A stretch of 38,912 nucleotides of DNA from Geobacter sp. (lineage in GTDB: Bacteria; Myxococcota_A; UBA9160; JADFDR01), in assembly GCA_018262735.1 (NCBI GenBank), contig JADFDR010000003.1, positions 1-38,912 on the forward strand. The letters run 5' to 3'. Below the pieces are notes generated by a model, which searched no databases, was not told where the DNA came from, and saw only the letters and a list, made by a program, of their open reading frames with translations. This document shows, piece by piece, positions 1-9,900 of this stretch (the first letter of the stretch is position 1; every line of letters begins with the position of its first letter). The translations under genes and the position numbers were made by a program.

Positions 1-300
1 CTTCACTTCGAGAAAATGTGCGGAGTCGGTCGAGTTTGAATTCATCGGGACGCAGTGTAGCCGCCTTGCTTGACAGAGATCGACCTGCAGATAATCTCGA
101 ATCCATGGTTTTTCTGAATCCCCTCCACTTCGCCTGTCCTTGGATGCCAACACGGGCACAACGGAAGCAATGCGCGAATGCACTGCGATCGGGCATCCCT
201 CCTGCGCGTGCGTCGACGCCGTGTGCGATCCACTCGATTTTGATTCCGGGGCAAATGATTGAGCGGTGACGACCGCGACCCAAGAGGATCTTTTTTCTTT

Positions 301-323
301 GGCCGTGGTAAGTCACCACGGCC
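301..323. terminator. Strong GC-rich hairpin (GGCCGTGGT-aagtc-ACCACGGCC) followed by TTCGTATTTTT; terminator-like
   Basis: Perfect 9 bp inverted repeat read in the sequence, with T-rich tracts on both sides. Confidence 0.5.
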
Positions 324-407
324 TTCGTATTTTTGGGCAAACGCTATACGATGCACTGCGCCACCCGGACCGGGCGCCCTCCAACGGTTCCGAAACGAGA
401 TGAGACT

Positions 408-2015
408 ATGGCCAAAAATTCTGAACAATTCGTTTCCATCATGGACACCACGCTGCGCGACGGCGAGCAAACGCCGGACATCTCGTACACGCCCGCAGAA
501 AAACTCCAGATCGCGCGAATGCTGCTCGCCGAAGTCGCCGTCGACCGCATCGAAGTCGCCTCCACGCGCGTTTCGCAAGGTGAAGCAGATGCCGCCAAGT
601 TAATCACCGACTGGGCGCGCAAGGCAGATCGCCTGGAACAAATCGAAATTCTCGGATTTTGCGACGGCAAAAAATCGGTGGACTGGATTACACAAGTCGG
701 TGGAACGGTCCTGAACTTGTTGACCAAGGGCTCCGAGCATCATTGTCGCACGCAACTGCGCGCAACACCGGAGGCGCATCTTCAAAAAATCGAAGAAGTC
801 ATACGTTATGCGCGACACAAAAAAGTGAAGGTCAACGTTTATCTCGAAGACTGGTCGAACGGTGTACGCCAAAACTTCGATTATGTGGCCCTGCTCGTAC
901 GCGCACTGCTACGGCTCGAAGTCGAACGAATCTATCTCCCGGACACGCTCGGCGTTTTCGCACCCAACGACATCGCAAAATATTTCGGAGCCATGGTCAC
1001 CGCTTGGCCACTCGCGCACTTCGAATATCACGGGCACAACGATTATGGCCTGGCGACGGCGAATTGCCTGAGCGCAGTGCAAGCCGGTGCGAAAGGCGTC
1101 CACACGAGCGTCAACGGACTTGGCGAACGCGCAGGAAACAGCCGCCTTGCGGAAGTCGTTGCTGCACTGCACGACCACTCGAAATTTCGAACGCGCGTCG
1201 ACGAAAGCCGCTTGACGGCACTTTCGCGAGTCGTGGAAACATTCACCGGAAAAAGTGTAGCCCTCAATGCACCGATCGTCGGACGCGACGTCTTCACCCA
1301 AACCGCAGGCGTCCACGCCGACGGAGACGCCAAGGGCGATCTCTACGCAAGCCGCTTGGCACCCGACCGTTTCGGACGCAAGCGTCGCTATGCACTCGGC
1401 AAACTTTCGGGCAAAGCCTCTCTGGATCACAATCTCGAGAATCTCGGCATCACACTTGCCGCCGAAGATCACGAAAAAGTGTTACGCCGCATCATCGAAC
1501 TCGGAGACCGAAAACATACTGTCGTCCTCGAAGATTTGCCGATGATCCTTGCCGACGTACTCGATGCGCCGGGCCGCAGCGTTGTGCGCGTCGAATCGTA
1601 TCGAGTTTGCGTCGGCTCGGACGAAACTCCGATGGCCGAAGTCACCGTGCGCTATGCAGACCAATTGCAAACGGCCTCTTCCGTGGGTGACGGCGGATAT
1701 GACGCATTCATGCGAGCATTGCGCAAAGCCGTGCAACCCATGGGCATCGAGATGCCACAGCTTACCGACTTTCGTGTACGCATTCCGCCGGGCGGACGCA
1801 CCGAATCGCTCGTCGAAACACGAATCAGTTGGGGCTCCGAAGAAGAAGGTGGTTTTTCGACGCTCGGGGTCGATTCCGATCAGCTCGCCGCCGCCGTGAC
1901 CGCAACCGAGAAAATGCTCAACATCGTTGCGCCGTCGCGTATCACGCAGAACACGAAAAGCGCAAAAACTTCCAAAACCACGTCTCCCAAAAAAACAAGG
2001 CGGCGTAGCGCGTGA
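408..2015 (+). CDS. 2-isopropylmalate synthase / (R)-citramalate synthase family protein (HMGL-like, with C-terminal regulatory domain)
   Basis: MDTTLRDGEQTP motif, YHGHNDYGLATAN and NGLGERAGNSRLAEV motifs; likely start is ATG at 408 rather than 333. Confidence 0.88.
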   Translation: MAKNSEQFVSIMDTTLRDGEQTPDISYTPAEKLQIARMLLAEVAVDRIEVASTRVSQGEADAAKLITDWARKADRLEQIEILGFCDGKKSVDWITQVGGTVLNLLTKGSEHHCRTQLRATPEAHLQKIEEVIRYARHKKVKVNVYLEDWSNGVRQNFDYVALLVRALLRLEVERIYLPDTLGVFAPNDIAKYFGAMVTAWPLAHFEYHGHNDYGLATANCLSAVQAGAKGVHTSVNGLGERAGNSRLAEVVAALHDHSKFRTRVDESRLTALSRVVETFTGKSVALNAPIVGRDVFTQTAGVHADGDAKGDLYASRLAPDRFGRKRRYALGKLSGKASLDHNLENLGITLAAEDHEKVLRRIIELGDRKHTVVLEDLPMILADVLDAPGRSVVRVESYRVCVGSDETPMAEVTVRYADQLQTASSVGDGGYDAFMRALRKAVQPMGIEMPQLTDFRVRIPPGGRTESLVETRISWGSEEEGGFSTLGVDSDQLAAAVTATEKMLNIVAPSRITQNTKSAKTSKTTSPKKTRRRSA

Positions 2016-3001
2016 TGCTTTTCGCAAAGAAAACACTTTTTTGGGTCACCTGCCTTGGGCTCCTTGCAAGCTGCACGTCACTCACGACATCCGGATCCGC
2101 AACGAAGTCGGATTCCCAATATCGCGCACCGGAAAACATTCTCGAAATCGTCGCAGTCTTACGACGACATATTCCGGATGACACCTATCGCTTTGATCCG
2201 GCACGCGATTTTACGGGTCGTAACGTATATCGCGCGTCGCTCTTGCGTCTCGAAAACATCGAACGAATCCATGCCGACGCTTTGCGTGCAGGACACATGG
2301 ATCCGGTGATCGCATTCTCGAAAGCACGCGCCCTCGAACGCTTACGCGCATTCGACCTCGCTGCCGAAAACTACCGGGTTGTCGCAAACTACGAAAATTC
2401 ACCCTTGCGCCAAGAAGCCTTGCAGAGCGCCGCCGTATGCGACGCACTCGACGAAGCTTTGCGCTTCGAATTCTTCCGGAGCGAAACTTTCTCCGATGCA
2501 ACGTCCACTCCATTTCCAGAATCGATCGAAAAGGCCGAAGCCATCTTCGCGAAGCGCAACGCCTTGCTCGAAGCACTGCTCGCCGCAAACGGATCGACAC
2601 ATTACCGGTTCATCCTTCAAGAAGAGATTGAACACGCAGACGTATCGCGTGCGCGCTATTTCGAAACCTTGCGTCATGCCAGCAAGGGCGGCAACGAACG
2701 CGCACTTGCCGAATTTCAGCAACTGGTCATGAAACACCGCGACAGCAAACGTTTTCGTCAGCATTTGATTGCACTCGCAGATCTCTATGCTGTGATGGCG
2801 CGAGAATACGTGGATCGCGATCCGCCCGAATCGTTGCTATTCGATCCCGTTGCCTTCCGTGAACTCATCGACGCTGCATCGCAAATTTATCAAAACGTGT
2901 CCAATCAAGATGGTTCGCCCGAGAAAATCGAAGCCGCACGCAAGCTCGAAGAAATGCTTGCCTTTACTCTGAGGGTCGATCGTGATCGATTCACGCCGTA
3001 A
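2015..3001 (+). CDS. Putative lipoprotein of unknown function
   Basis: N-terminus MLFAKKTLFWVTCLGLLASC with lipobox; ATG overlaps the upstream stop (TGATG). Confidence 0.75.
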   Translation: MLFAKKTLFWVTCLGLLASCTSLTTSGSATKSDSQYRAPENILEIVAVLRRHIPDDTYRFDPARDFTGRNVYRASLLRLENIERIHADALRAGHMDPVIAFSKARALERLRAFDLAAENYRVVANYENSPLRQEALQSAAVCDALDEALRFEFFRSETFSDATSTPFPESIEKAEAIFAKRNALLEALLAANGSTHYRFILQEEIEHADVSRARYFETLRHASKGGNERALAEFQQLVMKHRDSKRFRQHLIALADLYAVMAREYVDRDPPESLLFDPVAFRELIDAASQIYQNVSNQDGSPEKIEAARKLEEMLAFTLRVDRDRFTP

Positions 3002-3111
3002 AGAGCCTCTGGTCAATCCCGCTTTATCAATGCGAGTTTCTTTTCCACCGACGGAAAACAGCAGCACCGGTTTGCAACAATGCTTGAAGAATAAAATGGA
3101 TCCGAGGTTCC
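3002..3111 (+). repeat. Dispersed ~111 bp intergenic element, copy A
   Basis: AGAGCCTCTGGTCAATCCCGC...TTTTCCACCGACGGAAAAC...AAAATGGATCCGAGGTTCC; aligns with copies B-F. Confidence 0.85.
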
Positions 3112-3233
3112 TTCCATTGCTCGCATGCATTCTTGCGCGAACGCAGCTTCTTCAAGATGCGTGTCGCCTGCCGGAGCAACAACGCGACGATCTCCGACAA
3201 TCCTGCGCTCGAAGAAACATCGGAAAAACAAAG

Positions 3234-5516
3234 GTGCGAGCATTACTCTTTTTTGTGTTGGCTTCTTTGAGCGCACTGGGTTGCGCTTCCAAAACGACCA
3301 TCCCTCTCTATGCACCGCTCGCTCCCGCGCCCTTGCGTTCCGCGCGCATGCCCGACGAAGCCGACTTTGCCGCGCGCGATCTGCTCTCCGTCGCACTGCT
3401 GGAAGATCGTACGCGTGCCGCAGAGGCACTGGCAAAATTGCGCGAAACGACCCTCCAAAGCACAAACCCGGAAGACAACACAAAATTCGGTATACCCCTC
3501 GTAGCGTATGCACAAAATCTCGTCGATTCGATGCAAGAAAATCCGCGCGCCTATCGAAATGCATCGCGCACTCTGTTGAAACAAAAAAAATTACCCAAGT
3601 CTCTTCGCACGCGTCTCGAGTATGAAGTCGAAGATGATCCCATGCTGCTTAGCAAGGCGCGATTGCGCGACGATCATCAAGCTTCTTTCGGGCAAGTTTT
3701 CAACATGATCGCCGTACCGGCGGGACGCAGCATGATGTCGGCCAGCACACCCATCGTGGGTTTTGTGCGCTCCTTCATCGAGTGGAGCGCAAGCCGGCAT
3801 CTCACCGACGACTTCTCGATCTACGAACGTCAGGCTCTGCACTACTGGGAAGAAGAATTGCGTCGCGAGCCTGATTCGGAAGACGCTCCCGAGCTTACGC
3901 GAAAAGTCGAAATTGCAAACACAAAATTGCGTAATACGCGACGCGACCAAGAACTTCGCAAAGCACGACGCGCGCTCCGCCAAGGCGATCCACGGCTCGC
4001 CTTGGCATTTTCGGAATCGGCATTGCGCAACACTCCGGAAGATTCCAAAGCGCGACGGCTCGGCGAAAAAGCATTGCAGCAAATCGAAACGCAAGACGCT
4101 GCACGCGCGCGAAGTCTGGAAGCACCCCAAAATCTGACCTTGTCGGATCCCACCGAACTGCAACTCGCAGTCGCGCTGCTGGGTTCGGCCTCGGACACCG
4201 ATGTTCGCATCGCGCAAGTGCTCACCGACGATCCCAAAGGCCCATGGGCGGACGAAGCGCGATTTGCTCTCGCGATGCGCAAAATGGAACAACACGAGGA
4301 TGTTTCGAGCTGGAAAATTTTGCAGGAAGCGAAGAAACGCCGACACCGGCATGAAAACATGACTCTCCACGCCAAGACGCTGCTTCACGATCCCGCGCAA
4401 AACCCTCTTGCCATGTTTCAATCAACACGAAAAAGTGACGGATGGTTTCGAACGCGCTGGATTCTCTTTGGTCCGCTCGCGCGCGGCGCACGTGATCGCG
4501 ATTTGCCGCGCACTCTCGAATGGATACTCGACGCGCCTTATTTCATCGATGTCCTCGTCGGCATGCCCGAACGCATCGTGCGTTATCCCTGGCTTTCGCC
4601 CTGGCCGTTTGGACGCGCGCCTTCCTATTTCGCAAATCAGTATCTCGCCCGTTACTCCGACGGAAAAGCAATCGAGGACGTCGAAGAATGGCTTGAGGAC
4701 TATGAAAAACAACGCGGCAACTGGATCGGCGCACATGAAATGGCAAGTCGCCATACACCTGAAGGTGTAGAACCGTCCAAGCAACTGCTGCGGCTTGAGA
4801 AAAAAGCCGCCGAACAAGCCCTTGCCTCCGCAACCCAACAAACGCGCCTCGAAGTACGCATTCCGATGCTGCAAGAAATCGTACGTCGCTATCCAAAAAC
4901 CGAAGCAAGCCGCAAAGCAGGATTGCAGGTCCGCGCCGAAGTTCTCGAGCTCGCACCGCAAGCCATCCGCGTTTCGCGCGGCTTCCTCGAAGAAAACCCC
5001 GAACTCGCAGGCCCCAACGGTCTTGGTCTTCGCCCCGAACTTCTCGACGGGAATCCCGACAATGGCGAGTTGCATCCCCGCGGCGTCACCTTCGAAGGGG
5101 GTAACACTCTTGCGGTTCACTATTTGAACGAACGAGGCAAAAAGAAAGAAGCGCCTGTAACCGTTCGTCAGCAAATTTCTGCCGAACGACTTGCAGAGAT
5201 CGTGGCGCGTCTCGAAGAACGATCCCTCGCACTGACTCTGCTCGATCGCGATTACGAGCATCTTCCCGATGCACAGCGCGATCTCTTCTTTGAGCGTGCA
5301 CGCCTTGGTGTTGCGGAAGAAAAAGCTCCCCGGCATGCGGCGCGCTCGACTTTTGCCTTTCTCGGAATGCGCGAAAAATATGGCCTCGTGCGCGGGCGCG
5401 AATCGATCCTGCCGATTGAACTCGTCTTGCAAAGCTCGGCGAGCGACTTGAGCCTCGGCGCATTCCCTCGCATCAAAGAGCCAAAGAAGACTCCCGACTC
5501 CATTTTCTTTGAATAA
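3234..5516 (+). CDS. Large putative lipoprotein (~760 aa), helical-repeat-like, unknown function
   Basis: GTG start gives VRALLFFVLASLSALGCASK signal and lipobox; the longer ORF start at 2982 reads through repeat copy A. Confidence 0.7.
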   Translation: MRALLFFVLASLSALGCASKTTIPLYAPLAPAPLRSARMPDEADFAARDLLSVALLEDRTRAAEALAKLRETTLQSTNPEDNTKFGIPLVAYAQNLVDSMQENPRAYRNASRTLLKQKKLPKSLRTRLEYEVEDDPMLLSKARLRDDHQASFGQVFNMIAVPAGRSMMSASTPIVGFVRSFIEWSASRHLTDDFSIYERQALHYWEEELRREPDSEDAPELTRKVEIANTKLRNTRRDQELRKARRALRQGDPRLALAFSESALRNTPEDSKARRLGEKALQQIETQDAARARSLEAPQNLTLSDPTELQLAVALLGSASDTDVRIAQVLTDDPKGPWADEARFALAMRKMEQHEDVSSWKILQEAKKRRHRHENMTLHAKTLLHDPAQNPLAMFQSTRKSDGWFRTRWILFGPLARGARDRDLPRTLEWILDAPYFIDVLVGMPERIVRYPWLSPWPFGRAPSYFANQYLARYSDGKAIEDVEEWLEDYEKQRGNWIGAHEMASRHTPEGVEPSKQLLRLEKKAAEQALASATQQTRLEVRIPMLQEIVRRYPKTEASRKAGLQVRAEVLELAPQAIRVSRGFLEENPELAGPNGLGLRPELLDGNPDNGELHPRGVTFEGGNTLAVHYLNERGKKKEAPVTVRQQISAERLAEIVARLEERSLALTLLDRDYEHLPDAQRDLFFERARLGVAEEKAPRHAARSTFAFLGMREKYGLVRGRESILPIELVLQSSASDLSLGAFPRIKEPKKTPDSIFFE

Positions 5517-5731
5517 CAAATATTTGAGTCAATCCATTGCGTCGCGGTGCGTCATGCAACGCGCAGCGAAATGCAAGCCGATTCCGAAAAAGGAAGATCC
5601 TGGCCCACAAAAAAGTCAACACCGGGATGGCTTCACCCGATATGCTGCCCAAACCCAAAAATCGTGTTTCAGGTGCGCAGACAGTTGGGCAGGATTTTTC
5701 TGTCCCGTCGAGCTGTGTACTTCACAACTGA

Positions 5732-5777
5732 ACCCATCCCGTTTTTCCTCGGATCGCGCAGCTTCGCTCGGATGGGT
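5732..5777 (+). promoter_or_regulatory. 5' UTR hairpin upstream of the outer-membrane protein gene
   Basis: ACCCATCC ... GGATGGGT inverted repeat about 40 nt upstream of ATG 5820. Confidence 0.3.
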
Positions 5778-5819
5778 CCTAAAGAAAGAAACCTTTTTCA
5801 TTCCTTTGGAGGGCAATCC

Positions 5820-6878
5820 ATGTTCAATTCACTTTCTTTTCGATTCGTGTTTTTCGGAATTGCGGTAGCCGCAATGTTGCTTCACGCAACGCCGGCGAAC
5901 GCCGTAGCAACGACGCAAATAAGTGTTACTGGCACTGCCGTAAAAGAAACCACTCTGCAACTTCTCGATGCGAACAACCAAACCGTCCAGGAGGACGAGG
6001 ACAGCAATCACGCCGTCGGTCTTTGGTGGTGGCGGAACATTCCTTCGGGAAGCTACACGCTGCTGATTCAACAACCCGGCAAGGCCGATATCCGCGAGAC
6101 GGTCAAAATCGCCGATGGAAAAACAACGACGATCAGCGTCGACAGCGCAGCGCGCACGGTATCCATCACCGGCGAGCGCGAGCCGGATGCCATCAACACC
6201 CTCGACGACTCGCGATTTGCGGTAGCCCTCCTCGGCGGAGTAAAGCGAACGCCATACGATGCACAGGTGCAATCCAAAATGTGGGGCATCGATGAAGAGG
6301 AGAGCTTAAACGATACGATTGGAATGCTCGGCATCGAAGGACGTTACTACCTGCCAAACTTCGAAGTGTTGCAAGCGTGTCGCGCGCGACTTTTCCTTGC
6401 AGCGATGTACCTGGAATATCTCGGCGGAGGACAAACCAACCGCTTCATCAATGCTCATCCCGGACCCAGCAAGGATACCGGCATGAGCCTCGACGAACAG
6501 CGATCTTTGCGTCTGGCGCTTGGCTCGCAGTTCCTACTCACGCAGCAAGTCATGCTTGCAACACTCGTCGGTGTCCATGCCACCCGCGTCAAGGCACGCA
6601 TGCTCAGCGACGAGAGCGGTGGCGGTGGCCCGCGAAACAGCTTCAGCAAATCCGAAACGGTCTGGGGGCCTTACTTCGCGGTGGATCTCATCTTTCCGCT
6701 CTTGCTGCAACAGCTTTTCCATGTGCCAAATCTCGATCTCTTCGTACGTGCAGAAGCGATGCACATGCGCGACGTCACGGCGAGCGGGAAATCTCCATTC
6801 ACCGGCGCAATTTATCATGGCGAGGCCGAGGGTGGGACCCAGTATGGCGGCGCGATTGGAATCATGAAGCGTTTCTAG
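5820..6878 (+). CDS. Putative outer-membrane beta-barrel protein with N-terminal PEGA/carboxypeptidase-regulatory-like segment
   Basis: Signal peptide MFNSLSFRFVFFGIAVAAMLLHATPANA; aromatic, alternating C-terminal segment ending in F; GGAGGG Shine-Dalgarno before ATG 5820. Confidence 0.65.
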   Translation: MFNSLSFRFVFFGIAVAAMLLHATPANAVATTQISVTGTAVKETTLQLLDANNQTVQEDEDSNHAVGLWWWRNIPSGSYTLLIQQPGKADIRETVKIADGKTTTISVDSAARTVSITGEREPDAINTLDDSRFAVALLGGVKRTPYDAQVQSKMWGIDEEESLNDTIGMLGIEGRYYLPNFEVLQACRARLFLAAMYLEYLGGGQTNRFINAHPGPSKDTGMSLDEQRSLRLALGSQFLLTQQVMLATLVGVHATRVKARMLSDESGGGGPRNSFSKSETVWGPYFAVDLIFPLLLQQLFHVPNLDLFVRAEAMHMRDVTASGKSPFTGAIYHGEAEGGTQYGGAIGIMKRF

Positions 6879-6892
6879 ATGCAACTTCCAGG

Positions 6893-6938
6893 GAGGCATT
6901 TGCACGAGATCCCGCTGCAAATGCCTCCCTTTTTTTAT
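6893..6938 (+). terminator. Rho-independent terminator
   Basis: GGGAGGCATTTGCA-cgagatcccgc-TGCAAATGCCTCCC followed by TTTTTTT. Confidence 0.92.
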
Positions 6939-6958
6939 GCAACACAAAAAAGAGATTC

Positions 6959-9900
6959 ATGATGAAGTCGCTTCCGCGTGTCGCGAAACGATTTCGAAGA
7001 AATTCCGGAGAGAGAAAAATGCGCAACTACATCCTGCCGCTTCTTTGGCTTCTGGCTTTCACCTTTCTTCCGAACGGAATTTTCGTCGGAAATGTCTTCG
7101 CCGACGACGATGTGACCGTCGACATGAAGCAATCCGAGATTCCGAAAGACAACAGCGATCTCGAAGCCATCCAAAATTTTGCGCAACAGTTACAGTCACA
7201 AAAATGTGTCTGCCCAAAAATGGACTGCGATGCAGCGCATCGCACTCTGCAAAAACTGGCCGATCTCCAGGGCTACCTCGAAGGAATGCTTGCTTCGCTT
7301 CGCGATGCGAACGACGATCATATGGCGCATTTCAAGGCACTCGCGGAACAAGGCAAGCTCACCAACGAACAACTCGGTCGAACCATCCTCGCGCTCGGCG
7401 TGCAGGAATTTCTGCACAACATGGGTAGTGCGTTGCTCGACATTGCGAGTATCACGAGTTTCTTCAACGAAATTGCGGAAGACCCCAGCAAACTCGCAAG
7501 CAAGAAACCTCTCGAAATCATCGAAAACCTCGACAAATTCTATGAAGCCGTAAAAGACTACGAGAGCGCCGTCACCAATTTGAGTAGCAGTCTCACGGGT
7601 CAAAAGATCGAGGGACCTGTCGGCAACTTGACTCCAGACGTGCTCGGCATCGGCAAAGATGCTCTCAACGATCACAAGAGCACGATCTCCGACGCTATTT
7701 CCGTTTTGAAGGATGTCCACGAGAAAGGCGGCGACGTGCGCGAGGCCTTCAAAAAACCGGGCGGCCCCGCATCCGCCATCGGGCAAATTGCGGGTCGATA
7801 TTTGAAAGCTTACTCCGCCAAACAAATGGAAGAGCGCATGCAATATCTCAAAGATCTCGAAGGCGATCTCGCGGCGTCGGATCTTTCTCAGGCGCAGGCT
7901 TTTCGAGAAATGCAGAAGGTGCAAACGCGCCGCTTCATGGCGGAAGACACGCTCGAGGCTGTACGCGCCGCACTGAGTTCATTTGCGGCCTGTGCAGCGA
8001 AAGCCGGTTGCGGACCATACACTTTGGTGCGTCCACAACTTCCGAATTTCAACACGGAAGTTCCAGGAGCCAACGGCAAAGTCAAAAAGAACTGGGGCAC
8101 CGCATTGCGCTACTACAATGAAGCCTTGGCTGCGTTGCGCTCGGATTTGTCCTTGCCTGCGATCGAAGAGCGCGTGCCCTGCAATCCGACACCAATCGGC
8201 GACAAAATCAAAATCGGATTTGATACTCCGGTGTGGTGCAATTTCGGGGGCGGCTCGACGCCCGTGCCTCCCTTCGGAGGCGACGACGGCAGCACGCCGC
8301 CTCCGACGAGTGGCCCAGGTGATGGCATCGGCATTCCGACCGGAGGCGGAGGAACACCCACCACGCCCGGCGGCACACCTCAAATTCCAGGCGGCCCGCC
8401 GACACATCCTGGTGGCACGGGCACAACGACGCGTCCACCCGGAACAACCTCCAAGCCAAACGACGACGATCCGCGCGACGGCGATCCCACGACCCCGCCG
8501 CCGGTGATCGTGAAAGCAACCAAAACTGCACTCGCAACCGGCGCGCAGGCCGTCGCCGTGCAAGGCGCATTACTCAAAATTGAGACACCCGCACCAGCGC
8601 TACCTCTTGCCGGCAATACAGCGCCCGATACGGGATTCAACGAGTCTCCGCAACAAGGCGTAACCGGACCGGACGGTCAAGCAAAACTCGGGTCTGGTAC
8701 ACCGAACGGAGTCACTCCGGTTGTGGTTGGCGTCGATCTCACTCCACAATCGAGCATGATGGTGACGCTTGGAGGAAACAACCCGCGCGCTGCACTGCAT
8801 CCAGATTTGCATCAATATTGGAAGCGTTCGTTCTTGCTCAATAGCCAAACCGTGGCGGTTTTGTTCTATCCGCAAGAGATGGGCCAAACCGTGGCGCGTC
8901 TTATTCGCGAGTCGGCAAACGTCACTCACTCGGAAATCAATTACTGTCGCGAGAAAGAAGGCACACCGAACGATCCATACTTGCTATCGAAAGGAAGCTG
9001 GAAACAAAACTATGACGATCAATGGGGAATCAAGCGTGTCGGCTTTACTACCGATGCGGATTCCGCATGGAATTCCGTCGGAGAAAAACCTGCGTCGGTT
9101 GTGGTGGCCGTGATTGATTCGGGCCTCGACTGGAATCACAAAGACTTCGCCTGGGAAAATATCTGGCAAAACCCCGGCGAAATTCCCGACAACGGCATCG
9201 ACGACGATGGCAACGGTTATGTCGACGATGCCATCGGCTGGGACTTCTTCCATGGATCCAACAAACCCTGGGATTACGACGGACACGGTACTTTCGTGAC
9301 AGGCATCATTGCAGCAACACAAAATAATGTTACCGGTATCGCAGGCATCAATCCGCACGCAAAGATCATGGTGCTCAAAGCTCTGAACAGCTTTGGCCAC
9401 ACACGCGCCTCGTTCATCGCCGAGGCCGTGCTCTATGCAGCGAATCATGGAGCACAAGTAATCAACTTGTCCGTCGGTGGAAAAAATAGAACTCGCGCCG
9501 AAGAACAGGCAATCTCCTATGCACTCTCGAAAGGCATCGTCGTCGTGGTTGCGGCCGGCAACGAAGGCACGGACGTCGCCGATTTCGGTCCTGCGTCACT
9601 CGAAGGCGTTATTACCGTGACCGCCACGGATCCCAACGACAAGCGCGCAATGTTTGCGAATTGGGGTTCCGGCATCGACATCGCTGCACCGGGCGTGGAC
9701 ATTCTTTCGCTGCGTGGCCGTCGCACGGACTTGATGCGCGACCTACCCGGCACCGACTACCAACCCGACTCGGCTTTCGTCGGTAGCGACAAACGTTACT
9801 TCCGGGCTTCCGGCACTTCGTTTGCCGCGCCGATCGTTGCGGGTACGGCATCGCTTCTGATCTCGAAAAATCCCAATCTCCGTGCGGAGCAAGTGAAACG

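Noticed and set aside
1-332. Possible start of a gene on the minus strand leaving the window
   Set aside because: Several frames are open over this short stretch and none shows a recognisable motif.
4422-5519. 365-aa open frame on the minus strand
   Set aside because: Antisense to the large lipoprotein gene, which has a signal/lipobox and better composition.
5650-5700. CTGCCCAA ... TTGGGCAG repeat followed by ATTTTTC as a terminator
   Set aside because: Loop of about 30 nt and short stem make it too weak to call as a feature.
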